Shown piece after piece: positions 55,430-64,000 of a stretch of DNA of 64,000 nt (the stretch's first letter is position 1; every line of letters begins with the position of its first letter). Made by a program: the position numbers and the translations under genes. The stretch is from NCBI RefSeq assembly GCF_010731595.1, contig NZ_AP022582.1, forward strand, positions 4,092,001-4,156,000, given 5' to 3'. The notes beneath the pieces are model-generated. The model was not told where the DNA came from, did no database searches, and saw nothing but the letters and a program-made list of their open reading frames with translations. The DNA comes from Mycobacterium seoulense. GTDB taxonomy: Bacteria; Actinomycetota; Actinomycetes; Mycobacteriales; Mycobacteriaceae.

Positions 55430-58400
55430 GCGCGGCCGCCATGATCGCCTTGTCCACGTCGGTGCCGTCGCGCTCGGCTTCGGCGATCGCTTGCAGCACC
55501 TTCTTGTAGTCGCGGGGCATCACCTTGACGAAGTGGCGCTGCTGGGAGCGCCACTCGGCCAGGATCCGCTGGCCGACAGCGGAATCGGTCGCGTCGACGT
55601 GCGCCTGGATGATGCCGTGCAGGAACTCGGCGTCGTCGGAGTCCACGGTCTCCATGTCGACCATCTCGATGTTGAGGTTGTCCGGCAGTTCCTCGTTCGG
55701 GTCGTACACGTAAGCCACACCGCCCGACATTCCCGCCGCGAAGTTGCGGCCCGTCGGCCCGAGAATCACCACCCGACCACCCGTCATGTATTCGCATCCA
55801 TGGTCACCGACGCCCTCGACCACGGCGTGGGCACCGGAGTTGCGGACGGCGAACCGTTCGCCGACCACCCCGCGCAGGAAGGCCTCCCCGCTGGTCGCGC
55901 CGAACAGGATCACGTTGCCGCCGATGATGTTGTCCTCGGCCACATAGTCCTGCGGGGCGTTGTCCGACGGCCGCACCACGATCCGGCCCCCGGACAGGCC
56001 CTTGCCGACGTAGTCGTTGGCGTCACCGTAGACGCGCAAGGTGATTCCCTTCGGTACGAAGGCGCCGAAGCTGTTGCCCGCTGAGCCGTCGAAGGTGATA
56101 TCGATGGTCCCGTCCGGAAGCCCCTGGCCGCCATAGGCTTTCGTCACCTCGTGGCCGAGCATGGTGCCCACCGTGCGGTTGACGTTGCTGATCGTGGTGG
56201 AGAACCGCACCGGTTTGCCGGAATCGAGTGCCTCCCGGCTCATCACGATCAATTGCTGATCGAGCGCCTTGTCCAGGCCGTGGTCCTGCCGAGAGCTGCA
56301 GTACAGGTCCTGGTTCATGAAGGCCGACTCCGGCTCGTGCAGCACCGGCGTGAGATCCAGCTTGTGCGCCTTCCAGTGCGCGCGGGCCAGGGTGGTGTCC
56401 AGCGCCCCCACCTGGCCGACGGCCTCGTTGAGGGTGCGGAAGCTCAACTGCGCCATGTACTCCCGCACCTCTTCGGCGATGAACATGAAGAAGTTCTCGA
56501 TGAACTCGGGCTTACCGGTGAACCGCTCCCGCAGCACCGGGTTCTGGGTGGCCACACCGACCGGGCAGGTGTCCAGGTGACACACCCGCATCATGATGCA
56601 GCCGGCCACCACCAGCGGCGCGGTGGCGAAGCCGAATTCCTCGGCGCCCAGCAGCGCGGCGATCATCACGTCGCGGCCCGTCTTGAGCTGACCGTCCACC
56701 TGGACCACGATCCGGTCGCGTAAGCCGTTGAGCAGCAAGGTCTGCTGCGTCTCGGCCAGGCCCAACTCCCACGGCGCACCGGCGTGCTTCATCGATGTCA
56801 GCGGCGTTGCGCCCGTGCCACCGTCATGGCCGGAGATCAACACCACGTCCGCGTGGGCCTTGGAGACACCGGCCGCCACCGTACCGACCCCGTTCTCGGA
56901 GACCAGCTTGACGTGCACCCGAGCCGACGGGTTGGCGTTCTTCAGGTCGTGGATCAGCTGCGCGAGATCCTCGATCGAATAGATGTCGTGGTGCGGCGGC
57001 GGTGAGATCAGACCGACACCGGGCGTGGAGTGCCGAACCTCGGCGACCCACGGGTACACCTTGTGTCCGGGAAGCTGGCCCCCCTCACCGGGTTTCGCGC
57101 CCTGCGCCATCTTGATCTGGATGTCGGTGCAGTTGGTCAGGTAGTGCGACGTGACACCGAAGCGCGCGGACGCGACCTGCTTGATCGCGCTTCGCCGCCA
57201 ATCGCCGCCTGCGTCGCGGTCGAAACGCTTGACGTCCTCGCCGCCTTCGCCACTGTTGGATCGCCCACCGAGACGGTTCATCGCGATGGCGAGCGTCTCG
57301 TGCGCTTCGGCCGAGATCGAGCCGTAACTCATTGCCCCGGTGGAGAAGCGCTTGACGATCTCGCTGGCCGGCTCGACTTCGTCCAGCGGAACCGGGGGAC
57401 GCACACCGCCGCGGAATTTCAGCAAGCCGCGCAGTGAGGCCATCCGCTCACTCTGGTCGTCGACCAGGCGGGTGTAGTCCTTGAAGATCTTGTATTGGCC
57501 GGTGCGGGTGGAATGCTGCAGCTTGAAGACGGTCTCCGGGTTGAACAGGTGGTACTCGCCCTCCCGGCGCCACTGGTACTCACCGCCCACCTCGAGCTCG
57601 CGGTGCGCGCGCTCGTCCCGGCGGTCCAGGTAGGCCAGCCGGTGCCGGGCGGCGACGTCGGCGGCGATGTCTTCCAGGGTGATCCCGCCGATCGGGCAGC
57701 TCAGCCCCGTGAAGTACTCGTCGAGCACGTCCTCGGAGACTCCGACCGCCTGGAACAGCTGCGCGCCGGTGTAGGACGCCAGCGTCGAGATGCCCATCTT
57801 GGACATCACTTTGAGCACGCCCTTGCCGGCGGCCTTGACGTAGTTGTTCAGCGCCTTCTCGCGGTCTTGCCGATCGACGAAGCCGTCGACCGCGCCGCGG
57901 TCGAGCATGTCCTCGATCGACTCGAACGCCAGGTAGGGGTTGATCGCCGCCGCGCCGCACCCGATCAACATCGCCATGTGGTGCACCTCGCGGGCGTCAC
58001 CGGTCTCCGCGACCAGACCCACCTGGGTGCGCGTCCGGTCGCGGACCAGGTGGTGGTGCACCCCGGCAACCGCGAGCAGCGACGGGATGGGGGCCAGCCG
58101 CTCGTCGGACTCGCGGTCCGACAGGATGATCAGGCGCGCGCCGTCCTCGATCGCGGCCGACGCCTGCGCGCGCACGTCGTCGAGTGCCGCGGCCAGGCCG
58201 GCGCCACCCTCGGCGACCGGGTACAGGCAGCGAATCACCTTGGACCGCATCCCGTGCGGACGCCCGTCGACCTCGTCTTCGGGATTGAGGTTGATCAGCT
58301 TGGCCAGCTCGTGGTTGCGCAGGATCGGTTGCTGCAACGCGATCTGGTGACAGGAGTACTCGGTCGGCGTCAGCAGGTCGCACTCGCCGCCGGTGGTGCC

Positions 58401-60017
58401 CTGCAGGCTGGTCACCACCTCCTCCCGGATGGCGTCCAGCGGCGGGTTGGTCACCTGGGCGAAGAGCTGCTGGAAGTAGTCGTAGAGCATCCGCGGCCGC
58501 TGCGAGAGCACCGCGACCGGGGTGTCGGTGCCCATCGAACCGATCGGCTCCGCGCCGGTGCGCACCATGGGCGACACCAACAGGTTGAGCTCCTCATAGG
58601 TGTAGCCGAATGTCAACTGCCGCTTGACGAGTCGCTCGTGGGCCATCCGCACGTAGTCGCCCTGCGGTAGCTTCTCGAGCGGAACCAGGTTCCGGTCGAG
58701 CCATTCCTGGTACGGGTGCTCGGCCGCGAGCTCGGCCTTGATCTCCTCATCGGCGACGATGCGCCCTTGGGTGGTGTCCACCAGGAACATCCGGCCGGGC
58801 TGAAGCCGCATCCGGCGGACCACCTTGGCCGGGTCCAGGTCCAGAACGCCCGCCTCGGAAGCCATCACCACCAGGCCGTCGTCGGTGACCCAGATCCTGG
58901 ACGGGCGCAGGCCATTTCGGTCAAGCACCGCGCCGACGATGGTGCCGTCGGTGAAGGTGATCGACGCCGGACCGTCCCAGGGCTCCATCAACGAGGCGTG
59001 GTACTGGTAAAACGCGCGCCGGGCCGGGTCCATGGAGTCGTTGCGTTCCCACGCTTCGGGAATCATCATCAGCACCGCGTGGGCCAGGCTGCGGCCACCC
59101 AGGTGCAGCAGTTCGAGCGCCTCGTCGAACCGCGCGGTGTCCGAGGCGCCCGGCGTGCAGATCGGGAACAGCTTTTCCACGTCGGCTTCCGAACCGAAGA
59201 TGTCGGTCTTGATCAACGCCTCGCGGGCCCGCATCCAGTTCTCGTTGCCGGTGACGGTGTTGATCTCGCCGTTGTGGGCCACCCGACGGAACGGGTGGGC
59301 CAGCGGCCAGGACGGGAAGGTGTTGGTGGAGAACCGGGAGTGCACGATGCCGAGCGCACTGGTCAACCGATCGTCCTGCAGGTCAAGGTAAAACGCCTTC
59401 AGCTGCGGGGTGGTCAGCATGCCCTTGTAGACCAGGGTCTGGCCGGAAAGGCTTGGGAAATAGACGGTTTCGCGTCCGGGACCGTCCTGACCCGGGCCCT
59501 TGGTGCCGAGTTCGTGTTCGGCGCGCTTACGGACCAGGTAACACCGACGCTCCAGCCTCATGTCGGACGCGCCGGCGAGGAACACCTGGCGGAACGTGGG
59601 CATCGCGTCGCGGGACAGCGCGCCCAGCGAGGAGTCGTCGATGGGCACGTTGCGCCAGCCCAGCACCGTCAGGCCCTCGGCTTCGGCGATCTTCTCCACC
59701 GCGTCGCAGGCGGCCGCCGCGTCCTTGGACGACTGCGGCAGGAAGGCGATACCGGTGGCGTAACTGCCCGCCGGGGGCAGCTCGAAGTCGACGACGGCAC
59801 GCAGGAACTCGTCCGGGACCTGAATCAGGATGCCTGCGCCGTCGCCGCTGCGCGGCTCGGCGCCCTGGGCACCGCGGTGTTCGAGGTTGAGCAGCGCGGT
59901 GATTGCCTTGTCCACAATGTCGCGGCTACGACGGCCGTGCATATCGACGACCATGGCTACCCCGCACGAATCGTGCTCGAACGCGGGGTTGTATAACCCG
60001 ACGCGCTTGGGCGTCAT
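55422..60017 (-). CDS. gltB: Glutamate synthase large subunit
   Basis: 1531 residues. A short propeptide leads to the N-terminal nucleophile Cys18 in [10 protein letters not shown] of the glutaminase domain (to about 430). A central domain and the FMN/[3Fe-4S] synthase domain follow, the latter marked by [21 protein letters not shown], and the C-terminal beta-helix domain begins near residue 1270. The ATG at 60017 has AGGTG upstream. An in-frame extension of 69 codons further up is rejected because it has no family match and reaches the leader. It forms an operon with gltD. Confidence 0.97.
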   Translation of the reverse strand: MTPKRVGLYNPAFEHDSCGVAMVVDMHGRRSRDIVDKAITALLNLEHRGAQGAEPRSGDGAGILIQVPDEFLRAVVDFELPPAGSYATGIAFLPQSSKDAAAACDAVEKIAEAEGLTVLGWRNVPIDDSSLGALSRDAMPTFRQVFLAGASDMRLERRCYLVRKRAEHELGTKGPGQDGPGRETVYFPSLSGQTLVYKGMLTTPQLKAFYLDLQDDRLTSALGIVHSRFSTNTFPSWPLAHPFRRVAHNGEINTVTGNENWMRAREALIKTDIFGSEADVEKLFPICTPGASDTARFDEALELLHLGGRSLAHAVLMMIPEAWERNDSMDPARRAFYQYHASLMEPWDGPASITFTDGTIVGAVLDRNGLRPSRIWVTDDGLVVMASEAGVLDLDPAKVVRRMRLQPGRMFLVDTTQGRIVADEEIKAELAAEHPYQEWLDRNLVPLEKLPQGDYVRMAHERLVKRQLTFGYTYEELNLLVSPMVRTGAEPIGSMGTDTPVAVLSQRPRMLYDYFQQLFAQVTNPPLDAIREEVVTSLQGTTGGECDLLTPTEYSCHQIALQQPILRNHELAKLINLNPEDEVDGRPHGMRSKVIRCLYPVAEGGAGLAAALDDVRAQASAAIEDGARLIILSDRESDERLAPIPSLLAVAGVHHHLVRDRTRTQVGLVAETGDAREVHHMAMLIGCGAAAINPYLAFESIEDMLDRGAVDGFVDRQDREKALNNYVKAAGKGVLKVMSKMGISTLASYTGAQLFQAVGVSEDVLDEYFTGLSCPIGGITLEDIAADVAARHRLAYLDRRDERAHRELEVGGEYQWRREGEYHLFNPETVFKLQHSTRTGQYKIFKDYTRLVDDQSERMASLRGLLKFRGGVRPPVPLDEVEPASEIVKRFSTGAMSYGSISAEAHETLAIAMNRLGGRSNSGEGGEDVKRFDRDAGGDWRRSAIKQVASARFGVTSHYLTNCTDIQIKMAQGAKPGEGGQLPGHKVYPWVAEVRHSTPGVGLISPPPHHDIYSIEDLAQLIHDLKNANPSARVHVKLVSENGVGTVAAGVSKAHADVVLISGHDGGTGATPLTSMKHAGAPWELGLAETQQTLLLNGLRDRIVVQVDGQLKTGRDVMIAALLGAEEFGFATAPLVVAGCIMMRVCHLDTCPVGVATQNPVLRERFTGKPEFIENFFMFIAEEVREYMAQLSFRTLNEAVGQVGALDTTLARAHWKAHKLDLTPVLHEPESAFMNQDLYCSSRQDHGLDKALDQQLIVMSREALDSGKPVRFSTTISNVNRTVGTMLGHEVTKAYGGQGLPDGTIDITFDGSAGNSFGAFVPKGITLRVYGDANDYVGKGLSGGRIVVRPSDNAPQDYVAEDNIIGGNVILFGATSGEAFLRGVVGERFAVRNSGAHAVVEGVGDHGCEYMTGGRVVILGPTGRNFAAGMSGGVAYVYDPNEELPDNLNIEMVDMETVDSDDAEFLHGIIQAHVDATDSAVGQRILAEWRSQQRHFVKVMPRDYKKVLQAIAEAERDGTDVDKAIMAAAHG

Positions 60018-60654
60018 ATGCACCTGACCCTTCACCTGAACGTTTCGAGCGGCGTTAACAGCTGCTTCGATGAGGTCGTACCCGGAGGTTGCGGGCTGAG
60101 ACCCCTTGGTCTTGTCTCGATAGGCTGTCCCCCAGGCGGAGACCATCCTGTTAGGGATGCGTCCGTGCAGCTCTGAACGGTGGCCTGGAAACCGGTCTCG
60201 ACAAGTCGTAAAACGATATGACAATACCCGCCTGACATGCCAACTTGGTCAAGTCTAACCGCCACCCGGCAGCACCGTAAATTTCGCGGCGGCCGACGGG
60301 CGACAACCCGGCCGACGTGCCGTTCTGGGGCTGCCGTCTGCGTCACAGTCGTGCCGCGGCCGGCGGCCCGGTGCGCCGGATCCGGGCCCGCCACATGTTT
60401 GCTGACACCGCCTGAGGCCGCATCCGTGGCCTGCGCGTCGGGTCGCTCGATCGTGCTCAGCGGGCAGCTCGAGCCGCCCGGGGGCGCGCTGCAGTAAGCG
60501 CTGCTAAGTTTGCACGGTAGCAACGCGGGGCGCGGAGGAGATACTGGACCGGTACTGGTCCCCATCCGGCGCCGGTTGTAGGGCCGTGGCGCTAATCACT
60601 GGCCCCGGACCAACCACATAACCGACGATCGACCGCCTGGCACCCGAGGAGCCC
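60018..60654. other. Leader/intergenic region between gltB and the Rv3860-type gene
   Basis: 637 bases between divergent starts. The gltB side (60018-60240) is probably its untranslated leader: it contains a small stem AGACC-CCTT-GGTCT at 60099-60112 and AT-rich promoter-like DNA near 60210-60230. I could not identify a known riboswitch. The other half (60241-60654) is GC-rich with no gene; GAGGAG at 60642 serves the next gene. Confidence 0.4.
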
Positions 60655-61875
60655 ATGAACGAGCGCGACGAATTCCTGCGGGACCGTCTGCGGCCCCCGG
60701 GCGGCGCGCCGCCGCCCCCACCCGGGCCCGCGGCCATGAGTGCGCCGCCTCCGCCGCATCCGGTCGGCCAGCGCGCCGCACCGCGGCCCCCGTCGGCTTT
60801 CCCGCCCCCGGCGCCTCCGCAGCGCCCACCCGCACCGCAGCAGCGCCCACCCGCACCGTCCCAGCCGGCGCCGCCGCCGGCTTTCCCGCGCCCGCCCGCG
60901 ATGTCGACCCCGCAGGAGGTCTCGGCGGCCGCCGCGGCGCCACCGGCCACCCTTGCGGCGGCGCCACCGGCCACGACGGGCTTGGACGTCATGCCCGACC
61001 GCGGCTGGCGGCGCATGCTGCGGCGCATGACCTTTGGCCTCGTCAAGCTGGGCCCGTCGCCCGCACAACAGCGGGAAGCCCAGTTCGAGGCGGCCATCCG
61101 GACCCGCCTTGTCGGCAACTACAAGGTCGGCGTCCTGGGCAAGGGTGGCGTAGGGAAAACGTCGGTGGCCGCCAGCGTCGGATCGCTGTTCGCCGAACTC
61201 CGAAGGCAAGACCATGTCGTGGCCATCGACGCCGATACCGCCTTCGGCCGGCTCAGCAGCCGAATCGACCCGGGCGCCTCGGGGTCGTTCTGGGAACTGA
61301 CCGCGGACAAGAACCTGCAGTCCTTCAGTGATGTGGTTGCCCGGGTGGGCCGTAACTCCGCCGGGCTGCACGTGCTCGGCGGCGAGCCCGCGTCCGGCCC
61401 GCGCCGGGTGCTCGACCCGGCGATCTACCGGGAGGCCGCGCTGCGCCTCGACCGGCATTTCGCGATCTCGGTCATCGACTGCGGCTCGACGATGGACGCC
61501 CCGGTCACCCAGGAGGCGCTGCGCGATTTGGACGCGCTGATCGTGGTCTCCTCCCCGTGGGCGGACGGGGCGAATGCGGCCGCCAGGACCCTGGAGTGGC
61601 TGGCCGATCAGGGCTTTACATCGCTGCTGCAGAACAGCGTCGTCGTGCTCAACGATTCCGACGGCCACGCCGACAAGCGCACGCGGGCGTTGCTGGCCCG
61701 CGAGTTCATCGATCACGGCCGGCCGGTGATCGAAGTGCCGTTCGACCCGCACCTGCGGCCGGGCGGCGTCATCGATGTGAGCCACGAAATGGCCTCCGCG
61801 ACGCGCCGGAAATTCCTCGAGGTCACGGCGACGATCGCCGGATACTTCGCGGCCGAGGATCGGCGGACGGGCTAG
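60655..61875 (+). CDS. MinD/ParA-like ATPase with Pro-rich N-terminus (Rv3860, EspI-like)
   Basis: 406 residues. The first 110 residues are a Pro/Ala-rich low-complexity tail, then a P-loop ATPase domain with KGGVGKTSVAASVG (deviant Walker A) and IDADTAFG, FAISVIDCGSTMDAPV. It is similar to the ESX-1-associated EspI (Rv3876). EspI-like proteins have been linked to control of ESX secretion by ATP level; none of the ESX-1 genes lies in this window. GAGGAG 7 bases before the ATG. Its stop shares CTAG with the convergent sigma gene. Confidence 0.85.
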   Translation: MNERDEFLRDRLRPPGGAPPPPPGPAAMSAPPPPHPVGQRAAPRPPSAFPPPAPPQRPPAPQQRPPAPSQPAPPPAFPRPPAMSTPQEVSAAAAAPPATLAAAPPATTGLDVMPDRGWRRMLRRMTFGLVKLGPSPAQQREAQFEAAIRTRLVGNYKVGVLGKGGVGKTSVAASVGSLFAELRRQDHVVAIDADTAFGRLSSRIDPGASGSFWELTADKNLQSFSDVVARVGRNSAGLHVLGGEPASGPRRVLDPAIYREAALRLDRHFAISVIDCGSTMDAPVTQEALRDLDALIVVSSPWADGANAAARTLEWLADQGFTSLLQNSVVVLNDSDGHADKRTRALLAREFIDHGRPVIEVPFDPHLRPGGVIDVSHEMASATRRKFLEVTATIAGYFAAEDRRTG

Positions 61876-62750
61876 GCCTTCTCGGCCACCTGGCCCGCCC
61901 GCGCCGACGGGTCGGCGATGGCCTCGATCTTGACCACGCGGGACCCGCGGATGGTGAGCACGATGACCGCGAAAAGCCGGCGGCCGCTGAACGCCAACAG
62001 GGCCGGCCCCCCGGCGGGGCCGACGACCAGTGTCACGCCCGGCCACAGGTAGCGCAGCAGGTTGGTCGCCACCGCCTGTGGCCCGTGGTTGATCTGCGGC
62101 GGCGGCGCGGGGTCGGCGAGGATCGTGCCCACGCCCCACACCGTCGGGTCCAGCACGGCGGCTAACGCCGTGATGTCACCGTTGGCGCACGCGGTGATGA
62201 ATTTGTCGGTGACGAGCTGATGCTCGGCAGACGCCACCGAGTTGGTTTTAGGTTGCGCAGCAAGGAATTTAGCGCGCGCACGCCGCGCCAGCTGACGGCA
62301 GGTGCCGACGGGGCGCCCCACGGTTTCGGAGATCGAGTCGAATGGGACGCCGAAGACGTCGTGCAGCACGAAGGCGACCCGTTCCGCGGGGCTGAGCCTG
62401 CGCAAGACTTCGAGCAGCGCGGTACGGATCTCGTCGTCGAGGGTGACGCGGTCCGCCGGGTCGGAGCGCTGGGGCGCGGGCAGATCTTGGACCTCACCCG
62501 GGCGTTCGTAGCGGGCGCGGGCCGAGCGCACCTGGTCGAGGCAGAGCCGACTTGCCACCACCGTCAGCCAGCCTCGGACCTCCTCGATCTCGCTGACGTC
62601 GGCTCGCGAGAACCGCAGGAAGACTTCCTGCACAACGTCTTCGGCGTCACCGACATCCCCGAGCATTTGGTAGGCAAGGTTGACCAGATACGGGCGGTGC
62701 TGACGCCAGGCCTCGGCGACCTGGTCGCCCGCTGACTGCGACTCGTTCAT
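61872..62750 (-). CDS. ECF41-type sigma factor with SnoaL-like C-terminal domain
   Basis: 292 residues. Sigma region 2 (YLVNLAYQMLGDVGDAEDVVQEVFLRF) and region 4 (LSPAERVAFVLHDVFGVPFDSISETVGRPVGTCRQLARRARAKF) are followed by a 110-residue SnoaL-like domain. This layout and the divergent epimerase gene identify the ECF41 group, where the C-terminal domain acts as an internal control. The usual NPDKV-like end motif reads ADPSARAGQ here, so control may differ. The ATG lies 8 bases after a CGTC -10 element. Confidence 0.87.
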   Translation of the reverse strand: MNESQSAGDQVAEAWRQHRPYLVNLAYQMLGDVGDAEDVVQEVFLRFSRADVSEIEEVRGWLTVVASRLCLDQVRSARARYERPGEVQDLPAPQRSDPADRVTLDDEIRTALLEVLRRLSPAERVAFVLHDVFGVPFDSISETVGRPVGTCRQLARRARAKFLAAQPKTNSVASAEHQLVTDKFITACANGDITALAAVLDPTVWGVGTILADPAPPPQINHGPQAVATNLLRYLWPGVTLVVGPAGGPALLAFSGRRLFAVIVLTIRGSRVVKIEAIADPSARAGQVAEKA

Positions 62751-62758
62751 GACTCTTC

Positions 62759-62785
62759 GACGATCTGCTGGGGCAAAAAGTTACG
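62759..62785 (-). promoter_or_regulatory. ECF41-type promoter toward the sigma gene
   Basis: On the minus strand, CGTAACT (62785-62779), a 16-base spacer and CGTC (62762-62759). The published ECF41 consensus, as I recall it, is TGTCACA-N16-CGTC. The CGTC ends 8 bases before the sigma ATG, so the transcript is probably leaderless. Implies autoregulation. Confidence 0.65.
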
Positions 62786-62795
62786 GGCTGTCCGG

Positions 62796-62822
62796 TGTAA
62801 CTTTCTCACCTTTCGCCCCGTC
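62796..62822 (+). promoter_or_regulatory. ECF41-type promoter toward the epimerase gene
   Basis: TGTAACT (62796-62802), a 16-base spacer and CGTC (62819-62822). It is the mirror of the sigma promoter, and the two -35 regions are the 8-base arms AAAGTTAC/GTAACTTT of an inverted repeat (62777-62804). The gene start is 37 bases further on. Confidence 0.7.
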
Positions 62823-62859
62823 CTTGGAGCACACAGAAATTCCCGAAAGGAGCCATGCC

Positions 62860-63702
62860 ATGACCATCGTGGTAACCGGGGCGACCGGAAACGTCGGGCG
62901 CCCTCTCGTCGAAGCGCTCGCCGCCGCTGGAGTATCGGTGCGGGCGGTGACCCGCGCGCCGGAAACGGCGGGGCTTCCCCCGCGCGTGGAACTGGTCGGC
63001 TCGGCGGCCGAGGCCCTGCCCGGCGCTTCGGCGGTGTTCCTCAACTCGCGGGCCCTGGGTGACGACCTGGAACCCGTGGTTGCCCAGTGCGTGCGCGCCG
63101 GGGTCACCAAGCTGGTGGCCCTCTCGGCGATCAACGCCGACGACGACTTCTCCCGCCAACCATCCCGCTTCCGCGGGGACCGCAACAAGGAGGTCGAACA
63201 GCTCGCCGTCGACTCCGGGCTGGCCTGGGTGAGCCTGCGGCCGACGGTCTTCGCGACCAACTTCGCCGGCATGTGGTCACCGCAGATCCGCGTGGCCGAC
63301 GTGGTTTTCGGGCCGTACGCCTCGGCTTCGACCGCGCCGATCGTGGAAGCCGACATTGCGGAGGTGGCGGCGCGGGCGCTGCTCACCGATGAGCTTGTCG
63401 GGCAGCGCATCCCGCTGACCGGTCCGCAGGCGTTCACCAACTCGGAGCTGGTCGGGCTCATCGGCACCGCGCTGGGTCGACCGCTGCAGTATCGCGAAAT
63501 CCCGAGCGACGCGGTGCGTCAACGTTTTATCGGCCTGGGCTTCAGCGCGGACTTCGCCGACGCCTACATCGGCATGCTCGGCGCGACGCTCGACACCCCC
63601 GCGCTGGTCACCCACGACGTGGAGAAGATCCTCGGGCGGCCGGCGCTCCCGTTCGCCCAGTGGGTTGCCGAGCACCGCGGCGTTTTCGCCCGCGCGCAGT
63701 AG
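62860..63702 (+). CDS. NmrA-like NAD(P)-dependent epimerase, ECF41 partner
   Basis: 280 residues. N-terminal Rossmann motif VTGATGNVGRPLVEALAAAG; no classical YXXXK active site is visible, so it may be an NmrA-type redox sensor or act on a small quinone-like molecule. ECF41 sigma genes are typically next to a carboxymuconolactone decarboxylase, oxidoreductase or epimerase gene; this is such a case. AAAGGAG lies 8 bases before the ATG. The upstream in-frame extension crosses the promoters and is not coding. Confidence 0.85.
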   Translation: MTIVVTGATGNVGRPLVEALAAAGVSVRAVTRAPETAGLPPRVELVGSAAEALPGASAVFLNSRALGDDLEPVVAQCVRAGVTKLVALSAINADDDFSRQPSRFRGDRNKEVEQLAVDSGLAWVSLRPTVFATNFAGMWSPQIRVADVVFGPYASASTAPIVEADIAEVAARALLTDELVGQRIPLTGPQAFTNSELVGLIGTALGRPLQYREIPSDAVRQRFIGLGFSADFADAYIGMLGATLDTPALVTHDVEKILGRPALPFAQWVAEHRGVFARAQ

Positions 63703-63717
63703 CCAAGGAGGTTTGAG

Positions 63718-64000
63718 ATGCCCGAACTACGTCCGCCGCGCTACCTCAAACCCATGAACAGGGTGATGATGGCGGTCCAGCGGCTCGGGATTCCCACCGG
63801 CCCCGCGATGGTGTTGACGGTGCGCGGCCGCAAGTCGGGCCGGCTCCGCAGCACCCCGATGACGCCGTTCGAATTCGAGGGCGGCCTCTATGTCGTCGCG
63901 GGCTATCCGGGTGCGGACTGGGCGGCGAATGCCCGCGCGGCGGGTGCCGGCACGCTCAGCCGCGGCCGGCGGTCACGGGAAGTCCGGATCGTCGAGCTCT
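63718..64000 (+). CDS. F420-dependent nitroreductase (Ddn/DUF385) family protein, 5' part
   Basis: 94 codons are inside the window, the rest lies beyond the right edge. Sequence: MPELRPPRYLKPMNRVMMAV, then TGPAMVLTVRGRKSGRLRSTPMTPFEFEGGLYVVAGYPGADWAANARAAG. The stretches TVRGRKSGRLRSTPM and GADWAANARA are typical of deazaflavin-dependent nitroreductase family members, which reduce quinones or nitro compounds with F420H2. AAGGAGG lies 6 bases before the ATG, 15 bases after the epimerase stop, so the two are one operon under the ECF41 promoter. Confidence 0.82.
   Translation, partial: MPELRPPRYLKPMNRVMMAVQRLGIPTGPAMVLTVRGRKSGRLRSTPMTPFEFEGGLYVVAGYPGADWAANARAAGAGTLSRGRRSREVRIVEL

Noticed and set aside
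60018..60224. 69-codon N-terminal extension of gltB
   Set aside because: GltB begins with a short propeptide before Cys18; the extension has no family counterpart and lies in the leader.

Overview
The window is high-GC chromosomal DNA from a Mycobacterium, almost certainly a slow-growing species outside the M. tuberculosis complex. The gene order follows the M. tuberculosis H37Rv stretch Rv3801c to Rv3860 closely enough that most genes can be named by sequence and synteny. I compare with H37Rv from memory. Missing relative to that order are PE_PGRS62, the Rv3817 gene, pks2/fadD23, bfrB, the Rv3844/Rv3845 block, Rv3848 and everything after Rv3860 (the ESX-1 locus). Present but absent from M. 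tuberculosis are a third DinB polymerase, a YcnI-type copper gene, an HxlR/carboxymuconolactone-decarboxylase pair and an ECF41 sigma/epimerase pair. No ESX-1 genes, no PE/PPE genes and a Gln145 (Mn-type) SodA fit the M. avium complex or a relative, but I cannot fix the species.

Region 1 (1-13.7 kb) is the cell-envelope cluster. It holds fadD32 (5' end), the cutinase-like Culp6, the mycolyltransferase family (MPT51, Ag85A), and a translationally coupled operon for arabinogalactan (glf, glfT2, a PAP2 phosphatase, ubiA, aftB). The repeat-rich surface protein Erp and a peptidoglycan-amidase-like protein follow. Region 2 (13.7-19 kb) holds a HAD phosphatase, three tandem PlsC-type acyltransferases, and a two-gene unit with a metallo-beta-lactamase/Rieske fusion.

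Region 3 (19-27.4 kb) is a sulfolipid-type export locus: papA2, sap, chp1, mmpL8 and papA1 are all intact. The polyketide synthase and its fatty-acyl-AMP ligase, which follow papA1 in M. tuberculosis, are not there. Region 4 (27.5-34 kb) is redox and regulatory: an FAD oxidoreductase, a TetR repressor with two visible operators, a small membrane protein, HxlR/CMD, methyltransferase/AraC and serS.

Region 5 (34-48 kb) holds small conserved genes: pheA, an iron-boxed DUF2470 gene, an LCP ligase-like gene, glpQ1, sodA, espR, a copper-handling pair (YcnI, CopC), the lysine/alanine-rich H-NS-like protein and rraA. A 406-bp spacer before sodA carries a cluster of DnaA boxes. Region 6 (47.7-64 kb) holds ethA/ethR, dinB3 whose start codon lies inside a LexA box, a PHP-domain gene, an F420-type oxidoreductase, gltBD and an Rv3860-type ATPase. 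It ends with a divergent ECF41 sigma/epimerase pair whose two promoters can both be read, and an F420-dependent nitroreductase-like gene running off the right edge.

A recurring theme is candidate leaderless transcription: many starts lack a Shine-Dalgarno sequence but have TANNNT 6-8 bases upstream. Another is convergent gene pairs whose stop codons share a CTAG or CTAA tetramer.
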